A stretch of DNA of 64,000 nucleotides from Evansella sp. AB-P1. Lineage in GTDB: Bacteria; Bacillota; Bacilli; Bacillales; Salisediminibacteriaceae. A program made the position numbers and the translations under genes. Shown here piece by piece: positions 16,245 through 25,436 of the stretch. The DNA is taken from positions 248,001 through 312,000 of the forward strand of contig NZ_JARUKY010000001.1 in NCBI RefSeq assembly GCF_029688925.1, written 5' to 3'. A model generated the notes under the pieces. That model saw only the letters and a list, made by a program, of their open reading frames with translations. It ran no database searches and was not told the origin of the DNA. Position 1 is the first letter of the stretch, and the number at the start of each line of letters is the position of its first letter.

Positions 16245-18794
16245 GTGGAAATGAATAGAAGAAATTTTTTAAAGTTATCAGCTGTTACAGGGTTATTTGT
16301 GGCGGGTGCATCTCAAACAAAACCTGTATTAAATGCCTTTTCTAAGAATGCACAAGCGACGGAAACTAATGAAGCTCAAGGAGAATGGATAGCATCAACA
16401 TGCCAAGGGTGTACGACGTGGTGTCCAGTACAAATTTATATTGTAGATGGTCGTGCTACAAAGGTCAGAGGAAATCCAAATGCTAAAGCGAATCATGGTC
16501 ATTCGTGCGTACGTTCACACTTAGCTTTACAGCAAGTGTATGACCCAGATCGAGTGAAGCAGCCAATGAAAAGAACAAATCCGAAAAAAGGAAGAGAGGA
16601 AGATCCTCAGTTTGTTCCTATTTCGTGGGAAGAGGCAATGGATGAAATTGCAGATAAAATTATTGAACTTAGAAAAAATGAGGAAACCCATAAATTATCT
16701 GTTTGGCGTGGAAGGTATACGGCCTTAAACGGAATTTTATACGGTAATTTACCAAAAATAATTGGAACACCAAATAATATATCTCATAGTTCCATTTGCG
16801 CTGAAGCAGAAAAGTTCGGACCATACTATTCAGAAACAATGTGGGGTTATCGTGACTACGACCATACTGAAACATATTACGAATTATTGTGGGGAGCTGA
16901 TCCTGTTTCTTCCAATCGTCAAATTCCTCATTCAACAAATGTTTGGGGGAAGGTAAGGGATCAAGCAAAAATAGCCTGTATTGATCCAAGGCTTTCAGCT
17001 ACTGCAGCAAAAGCAGATGAATGGTTACCAGTAATTCCAGGAGAAGATGGTGCTATAGCTGCTGCTATCGCCCACGTTCTATTAACAGAAGGTTTATGGT
17101 ATAAGCCATTTGTCGGGGACTTTAAAGATGGTGTGAATCGTTTCGTAAATGGTAGGACAGTAAGTGAATCAGCTTTTGAAGAAAATGAAACATACGGCGT
17201 CGTTAAATGGTGGAACCTTTCCTTAAAGGATGCTACACCAGAATGGGCAGAAGAAAAAAGTGGAATTCCAGCCGAACAAATTCGGAGAGTGGCACAGGAT
17301 TTTGGGAGAGCTGCACCAAGGGCTATTTCTTTTTTATCTCCAGGTGCTTGCATGCACGTTCGTGGAGGCTACACCTCCATGCTAACACATGGACTAAATG
17401 GTTTAGTTGGTTCTGTTGATAATGTCGGAGGTACGTTAGATGGGGAAAGTGTTCCTGTTAATAGTTTGCCAGATTTTACTGCATATGTAGATAGAATTGC
17501 AGAAAAAGGAAATAGCATGCCTCGTATTGATCATGGTGGATCATTAAAGTTCCCCGCATTGAAGGATAGTACATCTGGTGGAGTAAAAATGACAAATTAT
17601 GTTGCTGATGCTGTTTTGGCAGAAGATCCATATGATTTGAAAGTTGTTTTGAGTTATTGGACAAATTTTAATTTTAGTAATCAAAACACGAAAAGATGGG
17701 ATGAGGCATTAGCAAAAATACCATTCCATGTACACATGACAGTAAATCCAGCAGAGCAAACTCACTTTGCGGATATCGTTTTACCAGTTACTCATCATAT
17801 GTTTGAGAGGCTTAGTGCAGTTCGAGGAAGTAAAGGAAACACGTATGCACATCTATCTATGCAAAATAGACTTATCGATCCAGTATTTGATGTGAAGATC
17901 GATGAAACGGAAATTGCCTGGATGCTTGGAGAAGCACTGGAAAGAAAAGGTTTTCCGAACTTAATTAATTATTTTAGAAATGAGTTCTCCGATCCAGAGA
18001 CAGGGAAAAGTCCGGAAAATGGATTAGAGTTTAATGAAATCGCTGTGAAAATGTATACAGAACCCCTTTGGAATCCATCTGTTCAGAAAGCCGGAGATAC
18101 AATTAATGGTTGGGATGAATTAAAAGAAATAGGTGTATGGAACTCAGTGAAATATAACTATCGCAAAAAATGGGGAGGGAATTTCGGTACAAAAACCGGG
18201 AAGTTTGAGTTTTATAGTGAAACATTAAAAGAAGCTTTAGAAGCACATGCAGAAAAGCACAATGTTTCAGTTGATGATGTAATGGAAGCAACCTTCAATA
18301 CAGCAAAAGGAGAATTAGCTTTTGTTGGTCACTATGAGCCAGCTTACCGAGTAGGAAATGAACAAGAGTATCCCCTTATTTTCTCCGAGCATAGATCAAG
18401 ATTGAATCGGGAAGCCCGTTCTGCCAACACATCATGGTATCAAGAGTTTAAAGATGCGGACCCTGGTGACGAGGTGTGGGATGATGTATTAAAAATCAAT
18501 CCAGTAGATGCAGAGAAATTAGGAATTGCTAATGGAGATATGGTCAAAGTAACGTCACCTGTGGGAGAAATAACGGTCAAGGCGAAGCTATGGGAAGGTA
18601 CGAGACCAGGCGTAGTAAACAAATGTTATGGTCAGGGTCATTGGGCTTATGGTCATATAGCATCCTTAGACTTTAAGAAACAACTTCCTCGAGGTGGCAA
18701 TAATAATATCATTTTAGCTGATGTGTACGAAGCACTTAGTGGAAGCTCAGCTCGACATGGTGGATCTACTCGAGTAAAGGTAGAGAAAGTTTAA
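16245..18794 (+). CDS. arrA: Respiratory arsenate reductase catalytic subunit, ArrA-like
   Basis: A large Mo-bisMGD oxidoreductase of the DMSO reductase family. The Tat motif NRRNFLKLS opens the signal peptide, which probably ends at ...AQA (about residue 38). A [4Fe-4S] site follows, C53-x2-C56-x3-C60-x27-C88 (CQGCTTWC). The substrate region matches ArrA as I recall it: RGRY (Arg157, Tyr158), HSSICAEAEK with His181, candidate Mo ligand Cys185 and Lys190, spaced as in the Shewanella enzyme (R165, H189, C193, K198). KPFVGDF and TPEW, the sites used by common arrA primers, are both present. Reaction inferred: arsenate to arsenite with quinol electrons, outside the membrane. GTG at 16245 lies six bases after GGAGGTG; ATG at 16251 is possible. 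Antimonate, selenate, tetrathionate or polysulfide reductases are alternatives. Confidence 0.78.
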   Translation: MEMNRRNFLKLSAVTGLFVAGASQTKPVLNAFSKNAQATETNEAQGEWIASTCQGCTTWCPVQIYIVDGRATKVRGNPNAKANHGHSCVRSHLALQQVYDPDRVKQPMKRTNPKKGREEDPQFVPISWEEAMDEIADKIIELRKNEETHKLSVWRGRYTALNGILYGNLPKIIGTPNNISHSSICAEAEKFGPYYSETMWGYRDYDHTETYYELLWGADPVSSNRQIPHSTNVWGKVRDQAKIACIDPRLSATAAKADEWLPVIPGEDGAIAAAIAHVLLTEGLWYKPFVGDFKDGVNRFVNGRTVSESAFEENETYGVVKWWNLSLKDATPEWAEEKSGIPAEQIRRVAQDFGRAAPRAISFLSPGACMHVRGGYTSMLTHGLNGLVGSVDNVGGTLDGESVPVNSLPDFTAYVDRIAEKGNSMPRIDHGGSLKFPALKDSTSGGVKMTNYVADAVLAEDPYDLKVVLSYWTNFNFSNQNTKRWDEALAKIPFHVHMTVNPAEQTHFADIVLPVTHHMFERLSAVRGSKGNTYAHLSMQNRLIDPVFDVKIDETEIAWMLGEALERKGFPNLINYFRNEFSDPETGKSPENGLEFNEIAVKMYTEPLWNPSVQKAGDTINGWDELKEIGVWNSVKYNYRKKWGGNFGTKTGKFEFYSETLKEALEAHAEKHNVSVDDVMEATFNTAKGELAFVGHYEPAYRVGNEQEYPLIFSEHRSRLNREARSANTSWYQEFKDADPGDEVWDDVLKINPVDAEKLGIANGDMVKVTSPVGEITVKAKLWEGTRPGVVNKCYGQGHWAYGHIASLDFKKQLPRGGNNNIILADVYEALSGSSARHGGSTRVKVEKV

Positions 18795-18824
18795 TACACA
18801 TAAAAAAGCTTGGAGGTGACGGAT

Positions 18825-19514
18825 GTGGGAAAAAATTATGCAATGACTATTGACTTACACAAGTGTGTAGGGTGTGCTGCGTGCTCCGTGGTTTGTAAAA
18901 ATGAAAACAATACAGATATAGGAATGAACTGGTCTCATCACATCATCAATGTATCAGGAAAATTTCCGAATGTGAAATATGAATATATACCAACACTGTG
19001 TAATCATTGTGAAGATGCTCCGTGTGTCAAAGCTTGTCCAGTAAAGGCTATGTATAAGGATGAAAACGGATTAACTTTACATGATGCAGATAAATGTATT
19101 GGGTGTAAAAGTTGCATGGCATCTTGCCCTTATGGAGTAATTTCATTTAACAAAAAGGATCCCCATCAATATTGGACGGAACAGACTGCGCTTGTTGAAG
19201 GGATGACAGCATCTCCAAAGGAAGTTTCGGAAATTGCGGGAGAAAAATTACCTTACTACAATCCAGAACGTGAATATAACTACGAAGGAATGCGATATCG
19301 AGGGATCGTTGAAAAATGTCAGCTTTGTGATCATCGATTAGCGAGAGATGAACAACCTTACTGTGTTTCTCGCTGTCCAGCAGAAGCTAGATATGTAGGA
19401 GACTTAAATGATCCGAATGACCCTATTCATGAGTTGCTAGGTAAATATGGTCATAAAAAGCTTAGAGAAGATTTAGGAACCAAACCAAAAGTATTCTATT
19501 TACGAGAGTTTTAA
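18825..19514 (+). CDS. arrB: Four-cluster iron-sulfur subunit, ArrB-like
   Basis: A 229-residue electron-transfer subunit carrying four [4Fe-4S] sites: CVGCAACSVVC, CNHCEDAPCVKAC, CIGCKSCMASC and CQLCDHRLARDEQPYC-VSRC. The layout is that of the DmsB/PsrB/ArrB family. It has no signal peptide and would be carried out with the ArrA-like subunit through Tat. GTG at 18825 is chosen from GGAGGTGAC; the upstream TTG lies in front of that site. It starts 30 bases after the catalytic subunit and is in the same operon. Confidence 0.88.
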   Translation: MGKNYAMTIDLHKCVGCAACSVVCKNENNTDIGMNWSHHIINVSGKFPNVKYEYIPTLCNHCEDAPCVKACPVKAMYKDENGLTLHDADKCIGCKSCMASCPYGVISFNKKDPHQYWTEQTALVEGMTASPKEVSEIAGEKLPYYNPEREYNYEGMRYRGIVEKCQLCDHRLARDEQPYCVSRCPAEARYVGDLNDPNDPIHELLGKYGHKKLREDLGTKPKVFYLREF

Positions 19515-19542
19515 ATTTAACGACTTAGGATGTGACTAAAGT

Positions 19543-20166
19543 ATGGAAAAATCATTAGGGACACTACAATATAAAGCAAATTTGTTTAAAATTTTATCGG
19601 AGTTTTACAATAAACCAAAGGATGATATGCAAAGTTTATATGCTCCTTTAAATGATAGTTTAGTAGCTCTTTATCCAGATTTAGTCACGTATGGAAAAGA
19701 GTTAGAATCAGAATTTTTAGAGTTGCATGGTGACATAACGCCACTCTCAGTTGAGTACGCAAAGTTGTTTATTGGTCCCTTTGATGTGTTAGCTCCACCA
19801 TATAGTTCCATTTATTTAGATAGTGGTCATCAAATATTGGGAGAGTCAACGAAGTATGTTGAAAAACTATACCGTAATGCCGGTTTAGAAATATCTGATA
19901 GCTTTAAAGATTTACCAGATCATATTGCGGCGGAACTTGAATTTATTTACTACAATTATTTTTCTTATATCGATACGAATGAAGTGCAATTTTTATTGAA
20001 TATAGAAACCTTTTTAGAGTCTCATTTAAGCTTATGGGTTGCTAAGTTAAATGATCAAATTTGGAAGCGGGCTAATCTGGAGTTTTATAAGACGTTAACG
20101 TTACTGACGACAAAGGTTGTAGTTCATGAGCTAAATGAATTTAAAGGAAATGTGACTATACATTAA
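19543..20166 (+). CDS. arrD: TorD/DmsD family chaperone
   Basis: A 207-residue all-helical chaperone of the TorD/DmsD (Nap/DMSO reductase maturation) family, which binds the Tat signal and aids cofactor insertion before export. The segment YAKLFIGPFD with LAPPYSSIYLD, then DLPDHIAAELEFIYY, is the family signature. No signal or membrane segment is present. ATG follows a weaker site (TTAGGATGTG). It sits between the iron-sulfur subunit and the polyferredoxin, with gaps under 30 bases, so it is co-transcribed. Confidence 0.85.
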   Translation: MEKSLGTLQYKANLFKILSEFYNKPKDDMQSLYAPLNDSLVALYPDLVTYGKELESEFLELHGDITPLSVEYAKLFIGPFDVLAPPYSSIYLDSGHQILGESTKYVEKLYRNAGLEISDSFKDLPDHIAAELEFIYYNYFSYIDTNEVQFLLNIETFLESHLSLWVAKLNDQIWKRANLEFYKTLTLLTTKVVVHELNEFKGNVTIH

Positions 20167-20188
20167 TAAAAAGAAGGTGGATAGGGGT

Positions 20189-21274
20189 ATGTGGCATTCA
20201 TTTCTTATTAAGCGTGTAATTGAGAAAAACTCGGTTCAGTTTATGGAAAATCGATGTTTGCGTCTCCGTAATAAGCATTCAACTTGTGAAAGGTGTTTAG
20301 ATGCTTGCGGTGCCCCAGCCATAAGTTTATTGGAAGGGGAAATTTCCTTTGATGATACAACGTGTACTAATTGCCGTATATGTGTACACGAATGCCCAAC
20401 AAATGCTTTTTATCATGAGTACGAAATGATGAACCATTACGAACAAAAAATTATATATAAAGAAGTTGTCTGTTTTACCTGTGAAGAACAAGGAAATTAC
20501 GATAAAGATGTAACACTACCGTGTATTGCTTCATTGACTCCAGAAATGATAATGAATGGTATATTACATGAGAAAAAAATACAAGTTTTTTGGGATGAAA
20601 GGAAATGTCATTCATGTAAACATTATTGGTTTCAAAAAGGGAAGCTAGAGTGGCTACATGCTTGGAATGAAAAAGCTATACCGAAGGAAAGAGTAGAAAT
20701 TATTCATGAACGAAAAGAAAAGGCAGGTTCTAAACGAAAAGTCACAAGAAGAGAAATGTTTTCGTTTTCGAAACAAAAAGCCACAAATAGCGTAGCATCT
20801 ATAGCCTTGGACACAGTTGAAAACATCCCAAGCATAAGAAATAAAATACCTATTTCAGAGAAAAGGAACGTGTTAGTTGCCTATAAGAAGAAAAAAGAGT
20901 TATCAATGGAAATGCTAAAAACGGTGGCAAAGGAAATTCATTTAGGAAATGTAAATGTTACTGATAACTGCAATCTATGTGGTGTGTGCTGTACGGTTTG
21001 TCCAACAGGAGCCCTTAATCAATATGAGGACGAAAAAAAGAAAACCATGACTTTTCAAGGATATCTATGTGTTGACTGTAATAGTTGTACAACAAGCTGT
21101 ATGCAAATAAGAAAATCATCTTTTATCTGTGATGATTTTGATCAAGAAAAAATTGTCCGTGAAGAACAATTGGATACGTGTCCTCAATGTACGTCACTTA
21201 AAATTAAAAGTGAATGTTATTGTGAGGACTGTCAGATCAAATTTTCTAAAAAGGATCTTCTTAAAAATTGGTAA
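20189..21274 (+). CDS. Cytoplasmic polyferredoxin of the arr-like operon
   Basis: A 361-residue protein with many cysteines and no signal peptide. Near the N terminus are CERCLDAC and CTNCRICVHECPTNAF; near residue 265 CNLCGVCCTVCPTGAL, then CVDCNSCTTSC. Single pairs CFTCEE and CHSCKHYW fill the middle, and CPQC plus CYCEDC end it, suggesting zinc or further iron-sulfur sites. A basic linker (RKEKAGSKRKVTRREM) divides it. ATG at 20189 follows GAAGGTGG. Its place between chaperone and NrfD subunit implies electron transfer to, or maturation of, the reductase. I do not recognise it from characterised arr operons. Confidence 0.7.
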   Translation: MWHSFLIKRVIEKNSVQFMENRCLRLRNKHSTCERCLDACGAPAISLLEGEISFDDTTCTNCRICVHECPTNAFYHEYEMMNHYEQKIIYKEVVCFTCEEQGNYDKDVTLPCIASLTPEMIMNGILHEKKIQVFWDERKCHSCKHYWFQKGKLEWLHAWNEKAIPKERVEIIHERKEKAGSKRKVTRREMFSFSKQKATNSVASIALDTVENIPSIRNKIPISEKRNVLVAYKKKKELSMEMLKTVAKEIHLGNVNVTDNCNLCGVCCTVCPTGALNQYEDEKKKTMTFQGYLCVDCNSCTTSCMQIRKSSFICDDFDQEKIVREEQLDTCPQCTSLKIKSECYCEDCQIKFSKKDLLKNW

Positions 21275-21321
21275 AAAGTTGCTTTAAAAATGCTAGGAAG
21301 TTTAAGGAGGAGGGGGAAGAG

Positions 21322-22470
21322 ATGAAAATAAGTCTAACAAAAAAGAGATTAATTTTTGTGATTATTACGTTTATAGGTATCGGAATTGGTCTTTTGAGTA
21401 TGTGGAATACGTTAGTACAAGGACAGGTTGTGTTTGGGTCATCGGATGAAGTTCCATGGAACATACTCATCGTTGCTTACGTATTTTTGGCTTTAATGGC
21501 TAGTGGCATGTGTTTAGTATCAACCTTTGGTCATGCATTAGGGTTTCAACGATTTGGGGTAATTAGTAAACGATCATTGTATTTGGCTATTTCGGTATTA
21601 TTACCTGCATTGCTAGTATTAGCAATGGATTTAGGGCGAATTGATCGAGTATTTTATTTTATTACATCCCCTAATTTAACAGCTCCTATGTGGTGGATGG
21701 GAGCAACATACGGCATATATGTAATTGTTTTACTAGTAGAATTTTTTGCAGTACAAACGAAAAATCATAGGATAATAAAGGTTACATCATATATTACCTT
21801 GTGTGGAGCTATAGCAGCAACAAGCATTTTAGGAGGAATATTTGCAGTCGTTATTCAAAGACCCCTATGGTTTGGTGGAGCTACATCTGTCTTCTTTGTA
21901 TTGTCGGCATTAATAACTGGGATTGCCATGTTATTAATCGCAACAATTGTAACCTATAAAGTTGTTCAACAAGAAATGAGCTATAAATTAAAAGAAGTGC
22001 TAGATTATTTAGGAAAAGCACTTGCAATATTGCTGGCTGTTGCCCTTGGATTTCATGCGTGGCGTCTAATTACGCTATTTTATGTTAGCTCAGCAGACTT
22101 CCAACTAGTTCTTAATGGGGAATACTCTATACTCTTTTGGGGAGGAGTCATATCGTTAGGTTTAATAATTCCGATTTTATTATTAATGAAAAATAGAACC
22201 GGGTACAAACTAGTTTTAGCTGGAGTATTTGTACTAATAGGAATGTTTGTTGATAAATATATAACAATTATAGGTGGTCAAATTGTACAAATGTCTGGGG
22301 AGGTAGCATCATATTCAGCAACCTTAACGGAGTGGGGAATCATTATCGGTGGTATTGCAGCATCAGTATTTATTTATATGCTGGGCGTTTATAAATTTTC
22401 ATTAGATGATCCAGGTGATAAGCATTCAAATGTAGAAAACTTAACCCCTTCCTCCCAAAAGGTAGGATAG
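21322..22470 (+). CDS. arrC: NrfD/PsrC-type membrane subunit, ArrC-like
   Basis: A 382-residue polytopic protein of the NrfD family with about ten hydrophobic segments, which oxidises menaquinol and feeds electrons to the iron-sulfur subunit. VAYVFLALMASGMCLVST, MDLGRIDRVFYF and PMWWMGATYGIYV are typical. ATG at 21322 follows GGAGGAGGGGGAAGAG; an upstream in-frame start at 21268 lacks its own site. It overlaps nothing and is followed by a strong terminator, so it closes the structural operon. ArrC is the equivalent in arsenate-respiring bacteria; the name is inferred. Confidence 0.8.
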   Translation: MKISLTKKRLIFVIITFIGIGIGLLSMWNTLVQGQVVFGSSDEVPWNILIVAYVFLALMASGMCLVSTFGHALGFQRFGVISKRSLYLAISVLLPALLVLAMDLGRIDRVFYFITSPNLTAPMWWMGATYGIYVIVLLVEFFAVQTKNHRIIKVTSYITLCGAIAATSILGGIFAVVIQRPLWFGGATSVFFVLSALITGIAMLLIATIVTYKVVQQEMSYKLKEVLDYLGKALAILLAVALGFHAWRLITLFYVSSADFQLVLNGEYSILFWGGVISLGLIIPILLLMKNRTGYKLVLAGVFVLIGMFVDKYITIIGGQIVQMSGEVASYSATLTEWGIIIGGIAASVFIYMLGVYKFSLDDPGDKHSNVENLTPSSQKVG

Positions 22471-22493
22471 GAAAAAATGTAAATATTAAATGT

Positions 22494-22526
22494 AAGCTGT
22501 TGATCATAGCTATCAACAGCTTTTCT
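22494..22526 (+). terminator. Rho-independent terminator of the arr-like operon
   Basis: AAGCTGTTGAT pairs with ATCAACAGCTT, followed by TTCTT. It separates the structural genes from the regulatory genes. Confidence 0.8.
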
Positions 22527-22602
22527 TATACTTCACATTTAGATTCAACAATTAAATGACAATATGTGAAGGTTTGGTCAACGGAAATATTAACGAAGTA
22601 TA

Positions 22603-23553
22603 ATGAGATTAGAATCAATAAAAGGAGGGGGGATTATCATTAAAATAACTTATCTTTATCCATTTGTTTTTATTTTATTGATGGCCTGTTCAACAAGTAA
22701 TTCATCCTCTTATATTTCTTTAACTACATCTGAATTGAACAAGGAACAAGAAACCTTTATAGAAAACGATAATACGATCAAAGTTGCCTTCGCATCTGTT
22801 GTTTCTCCACAAGAAACCCGTAATAAGTATAATTTATTAATTGATTATCTTAAAAACACACTATCTAGGGAAATTGAAATCATACAAAAACAGACATATG
22901 ATGAAGTGAACGTATTATTAAAAGACGGAGAAGTTGATTTAGCTTTTATTTGTTCTTTATCGTATGTAATTGGTACAGAGGAAGGATACATGATTGACAT
23001 TGCATCCCCTGTTGTTAACGGTAAAAATGTTTATCAAGCCTATGTTATTACTCATAAAAACAGTTCTATTGAAAACCTAGAGGATGGGAAGGGTAGTCGT
23101 GCTGCATTTGTAGATCCATATTCTTATACAGGGAAACTAGCATTACAAGACTTGATTATTCAAAGTAATAATGACCCAAATACCTTTTTTGAGAAAACTT
23201 TCTATACGTACAGTCATGATTATTCTGTAAGTGCTGTAGCACGAGGTGCAGTGGATATTGCTACTATAGACAGTATTTTATTTGATCAGTTAATAGAACT
23301 TGGAAACGAGGATGCAAAACAGACAAAAATTATAGACTTCGGTCCATTTGCTGGTTCTCCACCCATTGTTGTTTCTAGTAAAACAGATCCGGAGCTTAAA
23401 AAGGATATTCAAAATGTCCTGCTAACGCTGCATCATCATTCAGCAGGAAGAAACATACTTAAAGAATTAAAAATTGACCACTATGTTCCAATAGATAGAA
23501 GCAGCTATGAACCTATACGAAAGCTGTTACCACTTCTAGGTGAAGATCAATGA
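22603..23553 (+). CDS. PhnD-like periplasmic-binding lipoprotein (oxyanion sensor component)
   Basis: A 316-residue lipoprotein with a lipobox (LLMAC) after a hydrophobic signal, then a PhnD-type binding fold: IKVAFASVVSPQETRNKY, LLKDGEVDLAFICSLSYVIG, AAFVDPYSYTGKLAL and RGAVDIATIDSILFD. The family binds phosphonate, phosphite or arsenite (AioX) and, fused to kinases, senses tetrathionate. The gene overlaps the kinase by 4 bases. The only AUG has no good ribosome site; AAAGGAGG at 22621 sits seven bases before ATC/ATT codons, hinting at a non-AUG start near 22636. Ligand inferred to be the operon's substrate or product. Confidence 0.75.
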   Translation: MRLESIKGGGIIIKITYLYPFVFILLMACSTSNSSSYISLTTSELNKEQETFIENDNTIKVAFASVVSPQETRNKYNLLIDYLKNTLSREIEIIQKQTYDEVNVLLKDGEVDLAFICSLSYVIGTEEGYMIDIASPVVNGKNVYQAYVITHKNSSIENLEDGKGSRAAFVDPYSYTGKLALQDLIIQSNNDPNTFFEKTFYTYSHDYSVSAVARGAVDIATIDSILFDQLIELGNEDAKQTKIIDFGPFAGSPPIVVSSKTDPELKKDIQNVLLTLHHHSAGRNILKELKIDHYVPIDRSSYEPIRKLLPLLGEDQ

Positions 23554-25436
23554 AGAGAATAAGGAAAAAAATAATTGATTTTTTATCAGGTTGTTCCATC
23601 CATATGAAGATTTACGGGATGGTTTTTGCGGTTATATTCATAGTAACATTCATAAGTTTAATCGTCGTCCGAATTTCCATCTCAGATACGTTGTCTCTTC
23701 AATTGGATGAACGAGTGAAATCAATTGGTAGCGATGTTGCATCGAAAAGTAGCGATTTTATGCTTACCAACAATATATATGCTTTGCAGAAGCTAGTAAA
23801 TGATAAAGTTGATAATCATACAGATATTGAATATGTATTTATTTTAAATGAACACGATAGAATACTTGTTCATTCCTATGAAAATATGGATATTAGTCAA
23901 GAATTACTAAAAGTAAATTTATTAGAGAATACAGATGATATAAATTTGATTCAAATTGATTCAGAAGAAGGAATAATACGAGATGTAGCTGTTCCTATAG
24001 TTAAAGGAATTGGAGGAACAGCAAGAGTGGGCTTAAGAAACGATTCCTTAGATGAGGCTTTACACAGTGTTACAACACAATTATTGATGACGATGATGGT
24101 CGTTCTTATTTTATCTGTTCTTATCGTCCTTGGATTAACAAGAGTTATTACCTTGCCTATAAAAAAATTAGTAGATCTAACAAAGCTAGTTTCCCAAGGG
24201 GATTTTAGTAAAAGAGTGAACAATTATCCAAAAGACGAAATTGGTAAACTAACACAGTCCTTTAATATTATGTTAACTGATTTAGAAAAAACACAAATGG
24301 AAAAGGAAGAGTATTTAAATAAAATTGTCAGTAGAAATAAAGAATTAACGTTATTGCATGATATTTCTGGAACAATTACGAATTATACTGAATTGAAAAG
24401 ATTACTAGAACAATTTGTCATTCATTTAGTTGAAGAGCTTTCATTAAATAGTGCACTAATTAAAGTCAATATAACTGGTCAAGTATCAACTTTTTCTCAC
24501 TCAATGGATAGCTGTCCAGTGAACGATCAAGACATTGAACAAAATCAACAACCATGTACTTATTGTAGGAAGGGTTTAAAGGTATTTAATACTTTTTCAT
24601 TAAGAAATAAACAAGAGGATATTGGCAAGCTTCAAATATGTAGTAAGAATCAATTAGATCCCTATACGGCACAGGTATTAAATTCTATTGCAAAGCAGTT
24701 ATCTGTCACAATTGAAAATATTAAATTGTGGGTAGAAATAAAAAAGAAAGAGGAAATACGCTTATCATTATTGGAAAAAATTATGACAGTGCAAGAGGAA
24801 GAAAGGAAACGAATAGCCCGTGAATTACATGATCAGACTAGTCACTCCCTTTCCTCCATTTTATTAGGATTAAAGTTATTACAAGAAACAAAGACGGATA
24901 TTGCAAAGCATAAAGAAATTAATAAACTAAGAGAATTGACTCACCAAGCAATTGAGGAAGTACATGACTTAGCATGGCAGTTACGGCCCACAATTTTAGA
25001 TAAATTTGGATTGGAAGTTGCTATTGAACGCTATATTGAAGAGTTTACAAAGAAATACCCAGTTGAGTTTGAAATAATTATCAATGGGATTAAAGTTGAA
25101 CGTTTAAGACCAGAGATAGAAACGGCAATTTTTAGAATTGTTCAAGAATCGTTGACGAATATTCTGAAGTATGCTGAAGCTACTTCTATCAGTGTAATAG
25201 TTATGAAACATAGCCATATGATTTCGGTCATTATTGAGGATGATGGAGTAGGATTTAATGTGGAAAAGGTGTTAAACAAAGACCCTTCTAAGTATAATTT
25301 AGGTTTACGTGGCATGCAGGAACGTGTGACGTTGCTTGGTGGAACACTTAATATTGAATCGGCTGATAATGAAGGGACTGCAATTATGGTTAAAATTCCT
25401 ACAAAAGATAAAGGAAGGGATTTACTTGCCAATTAA
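23550..25436 (+). CDS. NarX/LiaS-type sensor histidine kinase with Cys-bearing GAF domain
   Basis: A 628-residue membrane kinase. Two membrane segments (near residues 20-40 and 170-200) enclose an extracytoplasmic sensor; then HAMP (ITLPIKKLVDLTKLVSQGDF), a GAF-like domain, a coiled coil, HisKA_3 (RKRIARELHD, His427) and HATPase (IVQESLTNILKYA, DDGVGF, GLRGM). The GAF-like segment holds Cys322, Cys336, Cys339 and Cys364 (SCPV, CTYC, QICS), which could bind a metalloid, a cluster or form disulfides. ATG overlaps the lipoprotein's stop, so the two are translationally coupled. It probably senses the bound lipoprotein and signals to the adjacent response regulator. Confidence 0.85.
   Translation: MKRIRKKIIDFLSGCSIHMKIYGMVFAVIFIVTFISLIVVRISISDTLSLQLDERVKSIGSDVASKSSDFMLTNNIYALQKLVNDKVDNHTDIEYVFILNEHDRILVHSYENMDISQELLKVNLLENTDDINLIQIDSEEGIIRDVAVPIVKGIGGTARVGLRNDSLDEALHSVTTQLLMTMMVVLILSVLIVLGLTRVITLPIKKLVDLTKLVSQGDFSKRVNNYPKDEIGKLTQSFNIMLTDLEKTQMEKEEYLNKIVSRNKELTLLHDISGTITNYTELKRLLEQFVIHLVEELSLNSALIKVNITGQVSTFSHSMDSCPVNDQDIEQNQQPCTYCRKGLKVFNTFSLRNKQEDIGKLQICSKNQLDPYTAQVLNSIAKQLSVTIENIKLWVEIKKKEEIRLSLLEKIMTVQEEERKRIARELHDQTSHSLSSILLGLKLLQETKTDIAKHKEINKLRELTHQAIEEVHDLAWQLRPTILDKFGLEVAIERYIEEFTKKYPVEFEIIINGIKVERLRPEIETAIFRIVQESLTNILKYAEATSISVIVMKHSHMISVIIEDDGVGFNVEKVLNKDPSKYNLGLRGMQERVTLLGGTLNIESADNEGTAIMVKIPTKDKGRDLLAN

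Noticed and set aside
16245-18794. Polysulfide, thiosulfate or tetrathionate reductase instead of ArrA
   Set aside because: The RGRY, HSSICAEAEK and VGDF/TPEW segments fit ArrA better from memory. This is not excluded: a tree would decide.
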